From contig PBKG01000006.1 of the NCBI GenBank assembly GCA_002722095.1, forward strand, positions 226,669-290,668: 64,000 bases of DNA, given 5' to 3'. The notes under the pieces are model-generated. The model worked only from the letters and a program-made list of their open reading frames with translations. It was not told the DNA's origin and made no database searches. Each line of letters starts with the position of its first letter. The first letter of the stretch is position 1. Source of the DNA: Rhodospirillaceae bacterium (GTDB lineage Bacteria > Pseudomonadota > Alphaproteobacteria > UBA8366). The position numbers and the translations under genes were made by a program. Below are positions 42,683-51,806 of the stretch, in pieces.

Positions 42683-45051
42683 TGGAAAAACGGGACCTTC
42701 TTAATGCCGATTTCGCTTCGCTAATGCGCGAGGCCGGTGCTAAGCGCGACCGAGCTCACGGCACTGTCGTCAGCTACTCGCGCAAGGTCTTTATTCCTCT
42801 GACAAAACTCTGTCGCGACGTTTGCCACTATTGCACCTTCGCGAAGCCACCCAGCAAATGCGAACGCGCATACCTTACCGCCGAAGACGTGCTTGCCATT
42901 GCCAAAGCAGGGAAAAAAGCCGGCTGCAAAGAAGCACTTTTTACCTTGGGCGATAAACCGGAACTGCGGTACCGGGTCGCGCGGGAGGAGCTGGCCGCGC
43001 TCGGCCATGAAACCACGCTCTCCTATCTCGCGGAAATGGCGGCCCTTGTGTTCGAAGAAACCGGTCTGCTGCCCCATCTCAATCCGGGCGTGATGGATGA
43101 AGCCGAACTTTCCGAACTAAGACAGGTCTCCGTCTCGCAAGGAATCATGCTCGAAAGCATATCCGAGCGGCTGACCGAAAAGGGCCGGCCCCATTATGGT
43201 TCGCCCGACAAGCTACCCGCAGTCCGGTTGGCCACGATCGAGAAAGCGGGCGAACTCGCCATTCCCTTTACGTCGGGTATTCTGATTGGCATCGGCGAAA
43301 CACGCGGCGAGCGGCTCGACGCCTTGATCGCGCTTCGTGATTTGCACCGGCGCCATGGGCACCTTCAGGAAATCATCATTCAAAACTTCCGGGCCAAGGA
43401 CGGCACAAAGATGGCCTCGGTCGAGGACACACCCACGGACGAATTGCTGTGGACCATTGCCGCCGCTCGGCTGTTGTTTTCCCCTGAAATGAACATTCAG
43501 GCACCGCCCAACCTCAGCCCTGGCATGCTGGCACCACTCGTCGATGCGGGGATCAACGATTGGGGCGGCGTATCGCCGGTAACGCCGGATCACGTTAACC
43601 CGGAGGCCCCTTGGCCCCACCTCGACCGGCTCGAACGGGAAACCGCTGCCGCCGGTAAAAATTTGATCGAACGCTTAGCGATCTATCCGGTTTATGCGCA
43701 AACACCCGGCGATTGGACCGAACCGTCCTATGCCAGCGCCGTTCGCAAAATGAGCGATAGTGAAGGGTTCGCCCGCAGCGAAACATGGACACCGGGCGCC
43801 CCAATTGCGATCCCCGAAGTTTCCACCAACGGTCCCGCCGACCCTCGCCTGTCGGAGATTTTGACCAAGGCGCGTGACGGACTTCGCCTCGGCGAAGGAG
43901 AAATCACGACGTTATTCAATGCGCGCGGTAGCGGCTTCAAGGCCGTCTGCGAGGCGGCGGACGAGCTTCGGCGCGAGACCGTCGGTGATGACGTCACTTA
44001 TGTGGTCAACCGCAATATCAACTACACCAATGTTTGTTCCTATCGCTGCCAATTCTGCGCCTTTTCCAAAGGTAAGCTCAGCGAGAACTTGCGTGGCCGG
44101 CCCTACGATTTGGAGCTCGATGAAGTTGCCCGGCGGGTCGAAGAGGCCTGGGACCGGGGCGCGACCGAAGTTTGCATGCAAGGCGGCATTCACCCGGACT
44201 ATACGGGCTCGAATTATCTCAATTTGTTGGCAACAGTACGCGCCGTCGCACCGGGTCTGCACATTCATGCGTTCACACCGCTCGAGGTCAGTCAGGGCGC
44301 GCGGACGCTCGGCCTTTCGGTCGAGGACTTTCTGCGCGATCTAAAAACGGCGGGTCTGAGCTCGTTGCCCGGGACGGCAGCGGAAATTCTCGACGACGAA
44401 GTGCGTGACATTATCTGTCCGGACAAACTCACCGCGGCCGAATGGCTCGAAGTAATGGAAATTGCCCATGGGGTCGGCCTACGCTCGACGGCGACGATCA
44501 TGTTCGGACATGTAGACCGACCGATCCATTGGGCGCGCCACCTGTTGAAAATTCGCGACCTTCAGTCCCGCACCGGGGGCTTCACCGAATTGGTGCCGCT
44601 ACCGTTCGTACCGATGGAATCGCCGATTTACCTAAAAGGCCGGGCTCGCTATGGGCCTACCTTCCGCGAAGCGGTCTTGATGCACGCGGTTGCCCGTCTC
44701 GTGCTGCATCCGGTGATCCAGAACGTGCAGGGCTCCTGGGTGAAGCTGGGAACCGACGGCATGAAAACATGTCTCGAAGCCGGCGCCAACGACGCCGGGG
44801 GTACCTTGATGAACGAGACGATTACCCGCGCCGCCGGCGCCGAGCATGGTCAGGAAATGCCGCCGGCCAGACTGGAAAAAATAATCAAGTCCATAGGCCG
44901 TAATCCGGTGCAACGGACAACGCTTTACGATACGGCCTCCACCGACCGCCACACCGCGGCCCGCGATGCGGCCCCGTTGACGGACATCGTAAATGCACCG
45001 GCGCGCAAATATGCGCGCAGTTCCGTACCGACACTGAACGCAGCCGAATAA
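42682..45051 (+). CDS. fbiC: FO synthase, fused CofG-CofH radical SAM enzyme
   Basis: 789 residues with two radical-SAM modules. The CofG half has C-x3-C-x2-C in KLCRDVCHYCTF (C44, C48, C51), and the CofH half has a second in NVCSYRCQFCAF (C452, C456, C459). Together they make the deazaflavin FO from tyrosine and 5-amino-6-ribitylamino uracil. The fused layout is typical of actinobacteria. A GTG one codon earlier is an alternative start. It ends two bases before the stop of the first LLM gene on the other strand. Confidence 0.95.
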   Translation: MEKRDLLNADFASLMREAGAKRDRAHGTVVSYSRKVFIPLTKLCRDVCHYCTFAKPPSKCERAYLTAEDVLAIAKAGKKAGCKEALFTLGDKPELRYRVAREELAALGHETTLSYLAEMAALVFEETGLLPHLNPGVMDEAELSELRQVSVSQGIMLESISERLTEKGRPHYGSPDKLPAVRLATIEKAGELAIPFTSGILIGIGETRGERLDALIALRDLHRRHGHLQEIIIQNFRAKDGTKMASVEDTPTDELLWTIAAARLLFSPEMNIQAPPNLSPGMLAPLVDAGINDWGGVSPVTPDHVNPEAPWPHLDRLERETAAAGKNLIERLAIYPVYAQTPGDWTEPSYASAVRKMSDSEGFARSETWTPGAPIAIPEVSTNGPADPRLSEILTKARDGLRLGEGEITTLFNARGSGFKAVCEAADELRRETVGDDVTYVVNRNINYTNVCSYRCQFCAFSKGKLSENLRGRPYDLELDEVARRVEEAWDRGATEVCMQGGIHPDYTGSNYLNLLATVRAVAPGLHIHAFTPLEVSQGARTLGLSVEDFLRDLKTAGLSSLPGTAAEILDDEVRDIICPDKLTAAEWLEVMEIAHGVGLRSTATIMFGHVDRPIHWARHLLKIRDLQSRTGGFTELVPLPFVPMESPIYLKGRARYGPTFREAVLMHAVARLVLHPVIQNVQGSWVKLGTDGMKTCLEAGANDAGGTLMNETITRAAGAEHGQEMPPARLEKIIKSIGRNPVQRTTLYDTASTDRHTAARDAAPLTDIVNAPARKYARSSVPTLNAAE

Positions 45052-45053
45052 CG

Positions 45054-46070
45054 TTAGGCGCTCGCCACCTTCGGCATCACTTCTTCGGCAAACAAATGCA
45101 TGGATTCGAGCATTTGGCTTTGGGGCATACCGACACCCTGCATGCCGAGCACCATGTGGGTAACCCCTAGGCGTTGCTCGTAGCCGATTATCTGCTCGGC
45201 GACCTCGTCGGGTGATCCGAACAGGAAACGGTCGCGGGTCAGCTCGTCGAAATCCAGGTCGAGGTTGTCATCGCCTTCGGGCATCGCCTTGTCCTGGCCC
45301 CACTGGTGGTAAACTTTGTATTTTTCCTCCAAGTAAGGCCGCGCGACTTCTTTTGCCTTGTCGCGGGTTTCGGCCACGAAAATTTCCCGCATCATCGGTA
45401 GTTCGTCGGGGAACGGCTTGCCGAACTCGTCGAGGGCGGCTTTGTAGATATCCAGCTGGCGTTCGATCGTATCCATGCGCTGATGGGGGTTGATGAACCA
45501 AGTATCGACCAACTCCGCCGCCCGGCGCACCGCCGCGTCCGCATTCGCTCCCATCCAGAGCGGAGGATGCGGCTTTTGCAAAGGCTTCAAGGAAAGCGTG
45601 GTATCGACCAGTTCGAAATGAGACCCTTTCATGTTTACGTGGTCTTCGGTCCAGAGCCGTTTGATCGCTTCGAGATTTTCCACCAACCGCGGCACACGCT
45701 CGCTTTGAGTGGTGCCGAAGCCGCGGAATTCGACTTCGCGGTAACCGAGCCCACTGCCGAATACCAGCCGCCCGCCGGACATCACGTCGAGGGACGATAG
45801 CTGTTCGGCAATATCCAGCGGCTTGTGAAGCGAAAGCAGAATAATCCCGGTGATGATCCGCATCTTCTCGGTCTCCGCCATCGCACGGGCAAGAAACGGC
45901 AGAAGCTGGAATTGTTGCAGCGGATAGCCCGCATAGTGCATGCCCGACAAGAGATCGCTAAATCCGATACTCTCGGCAATGCGCACTTGCTCCATCAATT
46001 CGTCGAAACGCGCTTTCATGTCGGTTTCGTCGGCGCGGTACTGACCGCGAATGAAAAGACCGTATTTCAT
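45054..46070 (-). CDS. LLM-class F420/flavin-dependent oxidoreductase 1
   Basis: 338 residues of the luciferase-like TIM-barrel family: MKYGLFIRGQYRADE, GIILLSLHKPLDIAEQLSSL, GGRLVFGSGLGYREVE and PPLWMGANADAAVRRAAEL. GAGGGAA precedes ATG. It is last in an array of five paralogues. Next to a full F420 operon, F420 is the likelier cofactor, though FMN enzymes share this fold. It is the most divergent of the five at its C-terminus. Confidence 0.87.
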   Translation of the reverse strand: MKYGLFIRGQYRADETDMKARFDELMEQVRIAESIGFSDLLSGMHYAGYPLQQFQLLPFLARAMAETEKMRIITGIILLSLHKPLDIAEQLSSLDVMSGGRLVFGSGLGYREVEFRGFGTTQSERVPRLVENLEAIKRLWTEDHVNMKGSHFELVDTTLSLKPLQKPHPPLWMGANADAAVRRAAELVDTWFINPHQRMDTIERQLDIYKAALDEFGKPFPDELPMMREIFVAETRDKAKEVARPYLEEKYKVYHQWGQDKAMPEGDDNLDLDFDELTRDRFLFGSPDEVAEQIIGYEQRLGVTHMVLGMQGVGMPQSQMLESMHLFAEEVMPKVASA

Positions 46071-46104
46071 TTTTCCCTCTTAAATTTTTGAAGACCGGGG
46101 TTTT

Positions 46105-47127
46105 TTAAAGACCTTGGCGCACCCGAGGCATCACCTCTTCGGCGAAACATTGGATACCCTCCATCACCAAGCTGTGGGGCATGCCCGGCCATTGGCAGCT
46201 GGTGATGAAATGATTGGTGCCAAGGACATTGCAATAGTCGACGATCTGCTCCGCAACTTCGTCGGCGGTGCCGAAGATAAATCTATTCTCCAACAGGTCA
46301 TCGAACTCGAGACCGAGTGTATCGCCTTCGGGCATTGGCTCCGACTGGCCCCAGGCGTGATAGGTGGCGTATTTGAGGCCTAGATAGGGGCGGACCAGTT
46401 CGATCGCCTTTTCCCGCGATTCGGCGACGAAGACCTCGCGACGGAGCGGCCATTCGGCGGGGAAGGGTTTTTTGTATTTATCCAGGCAGCGCTTGTAGAA
46501 CTCGACCTGACGCACCAGCGTGTCTTTACGGTGGTGGGCGCTGATATACCAGGTATCGCCTAAGCGTGCGGCGCGATCCACCGCCACGTCCGCGTTGGCC
46601 CCGATCCAAATCGGCGGATGCGGTTCCTGTATGCAGGGCATGGATACCGAAGCACCGTCGAGCTCGAAATATTCGCCCTTCATGGAAACTTTGTCTTCGG
46701 TCCAAAGTCGTTTGATCGCTTCCAGGTTTTGTTCGAAACGGACAACGCCAGTGCCCTTTTGAACATTGAAAGCCTTGTACTCCACATCGCGATACCCAAG
46801 CGCCGCACCGAATACCACCTTGCCACCGGACATTACGTCCATGGTTGCGAAATATTCCGCAATCTCCAAAGGCTTATGCAGCGACAACAGCACGATCCCC
46901 GCGATCAGGCGCATACTGGGCGCTTCGGCCATCAACCGGCACAAAAGCGGAATCTGCTGAAACTCGAAAAACGGATCGCTGGAGTAGTGATTGCCCTTGG
47001 CAAAGGAGGAATAGCCGAGTTTCTCCAATAACCGCACCTGCTCGACGAGATCGGCAAACTGTTCACTCATATCCTCGTCGCGGGTGTGCTGACTCCGCGT
47101 CATATAACCGAATTGAATGTCCGACAT
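46105..47127 (-). CDS. LLM-class F420/flavin-dependent oxidoreductase 2
   Basis: 340 residues, paralogous to the genes on both sides, with FGAALGYRDVEYKAFNVQ, PPIWIGANADVAVDRAARLG and WYISAHHRKDT, where the others have NPH. This replacement is near the predicted cofactor/substrate end of the barrel. It ends 34 bases before gene 1 and starts 20 bases after gene 3, consistent with one transcript. Substrate unknown. Confidence 0.87.
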   Translation of the reverse strand: MSDIQFGYMTRSQHTRDEDMSEQFADLVEQVRLLEKLGYSSFAKGNHYSSDPFFEFQQIPLLCRLMAEAPSMRLIAGIVLLSLHKPLEIAEYFATMDVMSGGKVVFGAALGYRDVEYKAFNVQKGTGVVRFEQNLEAIKRLWTEDKVSMKGEYFELDGASVSMPCIQEPHPPIWIGANADVAVDRAARLGDTWYISAHHRKDTLVRQVEFYKRCLDKYKKPFPAEWPLRREVFVAESREKAIELVRPYLGLKYATYHAWGQSEPMPEGDTLGLEFDDLLENRFIFGTADEVAEQIVDYCNVLGTNHFITSCQWPGMPHSLVMEGIQCFAEEVMPRVRQGL

Positions 47128-47147
47128 TCGCTTTCTCCCAATCCGCG

Positions 47148-48167
47148 TTAGGCGGCGCGTACCTTCGGCATAACCTCTTCGGCAACCAGGGCCAGCGTAT
47201 CGAGGACTTGACCTTGCGGCATGCCGACGCCCTGCACGCTCATGATGATGTGGTTGACGCCGAGCACTTCGTTATAGCGGATATATTCCGCGGCGACTTC
47301 GTCCGGATCACCGACGATAAAGCGATCCTTGGCCAATTCTGCATATTCTTGCGTGATATCCCGATCCTCTTCCGGCATCACCTTGTCCTGTCCCCAGGTT
47401 TTATAGGCGTCATACATGCCCTTGATGTAGGGGGCGGCCAACTCCACTGCCTCGTCATGGGTCGGTGCGCAGAAAACTTCCCGCCGGATCGGGAGTTCCT
47501 TCGGGAATGGCTTGCCCACCCTGTCGAGTTCCGCCTTATAAACGTCCATCTGACGCAAAAGCGTCTCAACCTTTTGATGCGGGTTGAGATACCAGCAATC
47601 GCCCATCCTTGCGGCACGCTGGATCGCTTTGTCCGCGTTCGCACCGATCCAGATCGGCGGATGCGGGTCCTGTTGCAAGGGAACGGATATGCGTGCCTCG
47701 TCGAGCTCGAAGGTGGAGCCCTCCATCGAAACCTTTTCCTCGGTCCAAAGCCGGCGAACGGCCGTGAGGTTCTCCTCGAACCGCTTTACGCCCTGACCTT
47801 TCTTGACGCCAAACGCCTTGAACTCCACATCGCGGTACCCGAGCGCGCACCCGAAGATCATGCGACCGCCGGACATCAAATCCATGGTCGCGAAATAATC
47901 AGCAACCTCCATTGGGTTGTGTAGCGCCATCAACACGATGCCGGCGTTGAGCCGTACATTCGGCGCCTCCGACATGACCCGGCAGAGAAACGGAATCTGG
48001 GTCATTTCCTGATGCGGATAGGTGGAAAAGTGAGAGCCCTTTGTAATGCAGTCGTAGCCGAGCTTGTCGATCAGCCGCGCCTGTTCCATCAGCTCGTCGA
48101 AGCGGACGGTCATGTCGTCGTCCCAATCGAAAAGGCCTCGCAACATTACGCCGAATTGCATGTCCAT
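47148..48167 (-). CDS. LLM-class F420/flavin-dependent oxidoreductase 3
   Basis: 339 residues. The shared family skeleton is GIVLMALHNPMEVADYFATM, FGCALGYRDVEFKAFGVK, PPIWIGANADKAIQRAARMG and YLNPHQKVET. The N-terminus MQFGVMLRGLFDWDDDM lacks the RGQFP of copies 4 and 5. GGAAG lies upstream. It is the middle gene of the five-gene array. Confidence 0.87.
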   Translation of the reverse strand: MDMQFGVMLRGLFDWDDDMTVRFDELMEQARLIDKLGYDCITKGSHFSTYPHQEMTQIPFLCRVMSEAPNVRLNAGIVLMALHNPMEVADYFATMDLMSGGRMIFGCALGYRDVEFKAFGVKKGQGVKRFEENLTAVRRLWTEEKVSMEGSTFELDEARISVPLQQDPHPPIWIGANADKAIQRAARMGDCWYLNPHQKVETLLRQMDVYKAELDRVGKPFPKELPIRREVFCAPTHDEAVELAAPYIKGMYDAYKTWGQDKVMPEEDRDITQEYAELAKDRFIVGDPDEVAAEYIRYNEVLGVNHIIMSVQGVGMPQGQVLDTLALVAEEVMPKVRAA

Positions 48168-48193
48168 CTTTAAACTTCCTCCGCTCTTCTTCC

Positions 48194-49216
48194 TTAGGCG
48201 CTTTTAAGATTCGGCAGCACTTGCTCGCCCAGTAGATGCAACGAATCCATCACTTGAGAGTGCGGCATGCCCGCCCCTTGCGGGCTGGCGATGATGTGAT
48301 TGACACCAAGCGTCTTGTGGAGGTCCAGCAACTGTTCGGTAACTTCGTCCGGCGACCCAAGCACGAAACGGTCATCGATCAATTCTTCCCAATCCAAATC
48401 CAGATTGTTGTCCCCTTCGGGCATGACCTTGTCCTGTCCCCAAGAATGATAAACCTCATATTTGAGGCTGATCGCGGGCTTGGCGAGTTCTAGGGCCTTC
48501 TCCCGCGACTCCGCGACGAAGATTTCCTTTCGCATCGGGAATTCGGCAGGGAATGGCTTGCCCGCCTTGTCGAGCGCGCGCTTATAAACGTCCAGCTGGC
48601 GGAGAAGCGTGTCGTTGCGGTTATGGGGATTGACGTACCAGCAATCCCCGATCATTGCCGCGCGTTCGATCGCAGGGTCCGCGTTGGCGCCGATCCAAAT
48701 CGGCGGCCGCGGCTTCTGCACCGGTTTGATGGAGCAGACCGCCTCATCGAGTTCGAAGAAAGACCCTTTCATGGTGACCTTGTCTTCGGTCCAGAGCCGT
48801 TTGATGGCTTCGATGTTCTCGGTAAAACGGCGGACGATTTCTTTGCGCTGGACACCGAATGCCTTCAGTTCCACTTCGCGATAACCAAGCGCGGCACCAA
48901 AAATGATTCGCCCGCCCGACAGTACGTCCATGGTCGCCGCCAATTCCGCGTAATCCAGTGGCTTATGCAGCGCCAACAGGACGATCCCCATATTGAGACG
49001 CATATTCTTGGTCTCGGCCATGGCGCGGGAAAGATAGGGCACCATCTGCATGTCCTGGAGCGGCCAACTCGAATAATGCATGCCCTTGGTGAGACAGGAA
49101 AAGCCAAGCTTGTCGGCGAGCCGGACCTGCTCGAACATTTCTTCGATTCGGACCTGCATGTCATCTTCTTGCGGGAATTGCCCGCGGGTCATCAGACCCA
49201 GCTGAATATCGGCCAT
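48194..49216 (-). CDS. LLM-class F420/flavin-dependent oxidoreductase 4
   Basis: 340 residues, closest to copy 5: MADIQLGLMTRGQFPQEDDM, VLLALHKPLDYAELAATM, FGAALGYREVELKAFGVQ and PPIWIGANADPAIERAAMIG. GGGGAGG lies before the ATG. The near-repetition of copies 4 and 5 points to a recent duplication within the array. Confidence 0.87.
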   Translation of the reverse strand: MADIQLGLMTRGQFPQEDDMQVRIEEMFEQVRLADKLGFSCLTKGMHYSSWPLQDMQMVPYLSRAMAETKNMRLNMGIVLLALHKPLDYAELAATMDVLSGGRIIFGAALGYREVELKAFGVQRKEIVRRFTENIEAIKRLWTEDKVTMKGSFFELDEAVCSIKPVQKPRPPIWIGANADPAIERAAMIGDCWYVNPHNRNDTLLRQLDVYKRALDKAGKPFPAEFPMRKEIFVAESREKALELAKPAISLKYEVYHSWGQDKVMPEGDNNLDLDWEELIDDRFVLGSPDEVTEQLLDLHKTLGVNHIIASPQGAGMPHSQVMDSLHLLGEQVLPNLKSA

Positions 49217-49261
49217 AATTCCTCCCCTTCGGAACGGCGTTTTTAAATTACCTGCCTGCTT

Positions 49262-50287
49262 TTACATTCCCTGGCGGACTTTCGGAAATACCTCTTCGGC
49301 CAGAAGATTGATGGTATCCAGCGCCATCGATTGCGGCATGCCTGGCCATTGTACGCTGAACACATGATGGTTGATGCCGGTTTCGCGACTGTATTGGATA
49401 ATTTGTTCGGCAACCTCATCGGGCCCGCCTAAGAAAAACCGGTCCTTGATAAGATCGTCGAAATCCACATCGAAGTTATTATCACCTTCGGGCATCACCT
49501 TGTCCTGGCCCCAAGAGTGATAGACCTCATACTTTTTCGCGAGATATGGCTTGCAGAGCCTGATTGCCTCTTCGCGAGATGATGCCACGAAACATTCGCG
49601 ACGGCCCGGGAACTCTTCCGGAAAGGGTTTGCCTTCCTTGTCCAGCGCACGCTTATAGACTTCGATCTGTTTTTGGATCGTATCGACGCGATTATGCGGA
49701 TTGACGTACCAGCAATCGCCGATGCGCGCCGCACGTTCGATCGCCGGATCCGCATTAGCACCGATCCAAACCGGAGGATGGGGCTTCTGGACCGGCTTAA
49801 CCGAACAACTGGCATCAAGCAATTCGAAGAACGTCCCCTTCATGGAGACGGAATCTTCCGTCCAGAGACGCTTGATCGCTTCCACGTTCTCGGTCAATCG
49901 ACGGACGATTTCCTTGCGTTGCACGCCGAACGCGGCGAGCTCCACTTCGCGATATCCCAACGCGGCGCCGAAAATAACCCGCCCGTTGGTCATTACATCG
50001 AGGGACGCCAGTTGCTCGGCAATTTCAAGCGGCTTGTGCAGCGCCAATAGGATGATGCCGAAATTATGCCTGAGATTCTTGGCCTCGGCGGCCATGCGCG
50101 AATGGAACACCAGTTGATTGAAGACCTGCATCGGGGATGAGGAGTAATGCATGCCCTTTGTCAGCGAAGCGAACCCGAGTTTGTCGATAAGGCGGACCTG
50201 TTCCACCATTTCCTCAAAGCGGACCCGCATATCCTCTTCCTGCGGGAACTGGCCACGTATCATCAACCCGAATTGCATATCGCCCAT
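49262..50287 (-). CDS. LLM-class F420/flavin-dependent oxidoreductase 5
   Basis: 341 residues: MQFGLMIRGQFPQEEDMRVR, LLALHKPLEIAEQLASLD, FGAALGYREVELAAFGVQRK and PPVWIGANADPAIERAARIG. It is first in the LLM array. Its ATG lies three bases after the DUF962 stop, whose last codons also form the GGAAGGGG ribosome site, so the two are translationally coupled. Confidence 0.87.
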   Translation of the reverse strand: MGDMQFGLMIRGQFPQEEDMRVRFEEMVEQVRLIDKLGFASLTKGMHYSSSPMQVFNQLVFHSRMAAEAKNLRHNFGIILLALHKPLEIAEQLASLDVMTNGRVIFGAALGYREVELAAFGVQRKEIVRRLTENVEAIKRLWTEDSVSMKGTFFELLDASCSVKPVQKPHPPVWIGANADPAIERAARIGDCWYVNPHNRVDTIQKQIEVYKRALDKEGKPFPEEFPGRRECFVASSREEAIRLCKPYLAKKYEVYHSWGQDKVMPEGDNNFDVDFDDLIKDRFFLGGPDEVAEQIIQYSRETGINHHVFSVQWPGMPQSMALDTINLLAEEVFPKVRQGM

Positions 50288-50290
50288 TGG

Positions 50291-50626
50291 CTAACCCCTT
50301 CCGATCTGGTGCTTTTCCAATTCATTTTTCAACCGCCCGGTTGCCCACAAACCGAACATCTTTAAATCCGAGCACGCCGCCCACACCGTGTGCGGGCGTA
50401 CCAACGCACTGTTGCCTTCGATCACCGGATGGCTCGCAACCGCAACACCGTAGCCCCCAGCGATGCCGACCAAAACCAACCACCAAATTTGCGTCACCAG
50501 AGCTGCTACCGCGCAACCAACGCCGATTATGGTGGCAAAGTAGTGACACGCCCGTGTCGCTGGCCTGCTATGAGCACGCAAATAGGCTGGCCAAAATTCT
50601 TCGAATGAGTTGTATCGCTGGGACAT
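50291..50626 (-). CDS. DUF962 (Mpo1-like) membrane protein
   Basis: 111 residues starting MSQRYNSFEEFWPAYLRAHS. It has two hydrophobic segments (about 27-45 and 49-66) and the conserved pattern SRPATRACHYFATI and ASHPVIEGNSALVRPHTVW. In yeast, the related Mpo1 is an iron-dependent dioxygenase that alpha-oxidises 2-hydroxy fatty acids using such histidines. Whether the bacterial form does so is unknown. It directly precedes LLM gene 5, suggesting a shared oxidative role. Confidence 0.85.
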   Translation of the reverse strand: MSQRYNSFEEFWPAYLRAHSRPATRACHYFATIIGVGCAVAALVTQIWWLVLVGIAGGYGVAVASHPVIEGNSALVRPHTVWAACSDLKMFGLWATGRLKNELEKHQIGRG

Positions 50627-50710
50627 AAAATCAATTCTCTAGCGCCGGACAGCCGCGGGCAACCTACGTTAGCCAAGACGCTAAAACAAGAAGCGCTGTT
50701 CAGTCCGAAT

Positions 50711-51733
50711 TTAACCAATAAATTTCGGTATCGGCCGGTCTGTATAGCCGACATCGATCAACCACGCGATGGCATCCCGAAGGGATTCCGTAACCGGCCG
50801 TTGCGGCATTCCGAGCTCCCGAACCGCTTTCGAACTGTCGAGTTCAGCCTCGGTGCAGGCAAGTCGAACACCGGTGACAGGCGCGCAAGGAGATCGATGG
50901 GTAATCCAGTCGGCAATAGTTTCGTCTATGCAAGCCACAATAAATGCCAGCCAATAGGGAACGCGCTTTTTCGGCATATCCAGACCAGTCAGCTTTTCCA
51001 ATTGGTCCAGCAAACCGCTCAAACGAATATTTTCATTACCGAGAATATAGCGTTCGCCCGGCTTGCCTTTTTCGGCAGCTAGAATATGACCGCGGGCGAT
51101 ATCGCGGACGTCGTTCATATTTAGCAGGCATTCGAGATAGGCAGGGTGCTGCCCATTTAGAAATCCAAGCAACATACGCGTCGGGGGCGTGATCTTCTTG
51201 TCGCCGGGCCCGATCGGCAATGTCGGATTGACTATGACTACCGGCTGGCCGCGCCGGGCCGCTTCCCGGGCACACATTTCCGCTTTGAACTTGGACCGGC
51301 AATATGGACCCGGCATCTCGCTCAATCGACGCTCGACGGTTTCATCGATAACCGACCCCGCATCGGGCTTTCTTCCGATCAGGATCGATTCCGTTGAAGT
51401 GAAAACGATCCGCTCAAGATCGAAACGGGCGGCCTCGCGCAACATAACTTCGGTGCCGTAACAGTTAACGACACTGAAATGGGATTTCTCCGGCAGCCAA
51501 AGGTTTGGATTTCCAGCGACATGATAAAGGATATCGATGCCAGCCAACGCTCTGCGCACACAATCGCTATCGGTGATACAGCCCCGGACGAACTCGACCT
51601 CGTCGCTGAACCTTTCATCTGCGTCGATATCGAGCACTCTCACTCGGTGGCCGTCGGTGAGCAATTGCTCAACCAAGTGCCGGCCGATGAAACCGGCACC
51701 TCCGGTGACCAGACAAGCCTTCGCGCCCGTCAT
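50711..51733 (-). CDS. NAD(P)-dependent epimerase/reductase (extended SDR)
   Basis: 340 residues: Rossmann GGAGFIG at 11-17, YHVAGNPNLW, a Ser-Thr active region FTSTESILIG, the YCRSK catalytic Tyr-x3-Lys, and NPTLPIGPGDKK. The pattern is that of dihydroflavonol-4-reductase-like and hopanoid-associated HpnA-type proteins. It lies 84 bases upstream of DUF962 on the same strand. The substrate is probably a hydroxysteroid, sugar or ketone. Confidence 0.8.
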   Translation of the reverse strand: MTGAKACLVTGGAGFIGRHLVEQLLTDGHRVRVLDIDADERFSDEVEFVRGCITDSDCVRRALAGIDILYHVAGNPNLWLPEKSHFSVVNCYGTEVMLREAARFDLERIVFTSTESILIGRKPDAGSVIDETVERRLSEMPGPYCRSKFKAEMCAREAARRGQPVVIVNPTLPIGPGDKKITPPTRMLLGFLNGQHPAYLECLLNMNDVRDIARGHILAAEKGKPGERYILGNENIRLSGLLDQLEKLTGLDMPKKRVPYWLAFIVACIDETIADWITHRSPCAPVTGVRLACTEAELDSSKAVRELGMPQRPVTESLRDAIAWLIDVGYTDRPIPKFIG

Positions 51734-51806
51734 TCGTTGCTAGCTCTCTTAATCGACCGCTGCCGAACGTAATACCGCCGGCCACGGCCCGTTGGTACTT
51801 ACGCGA

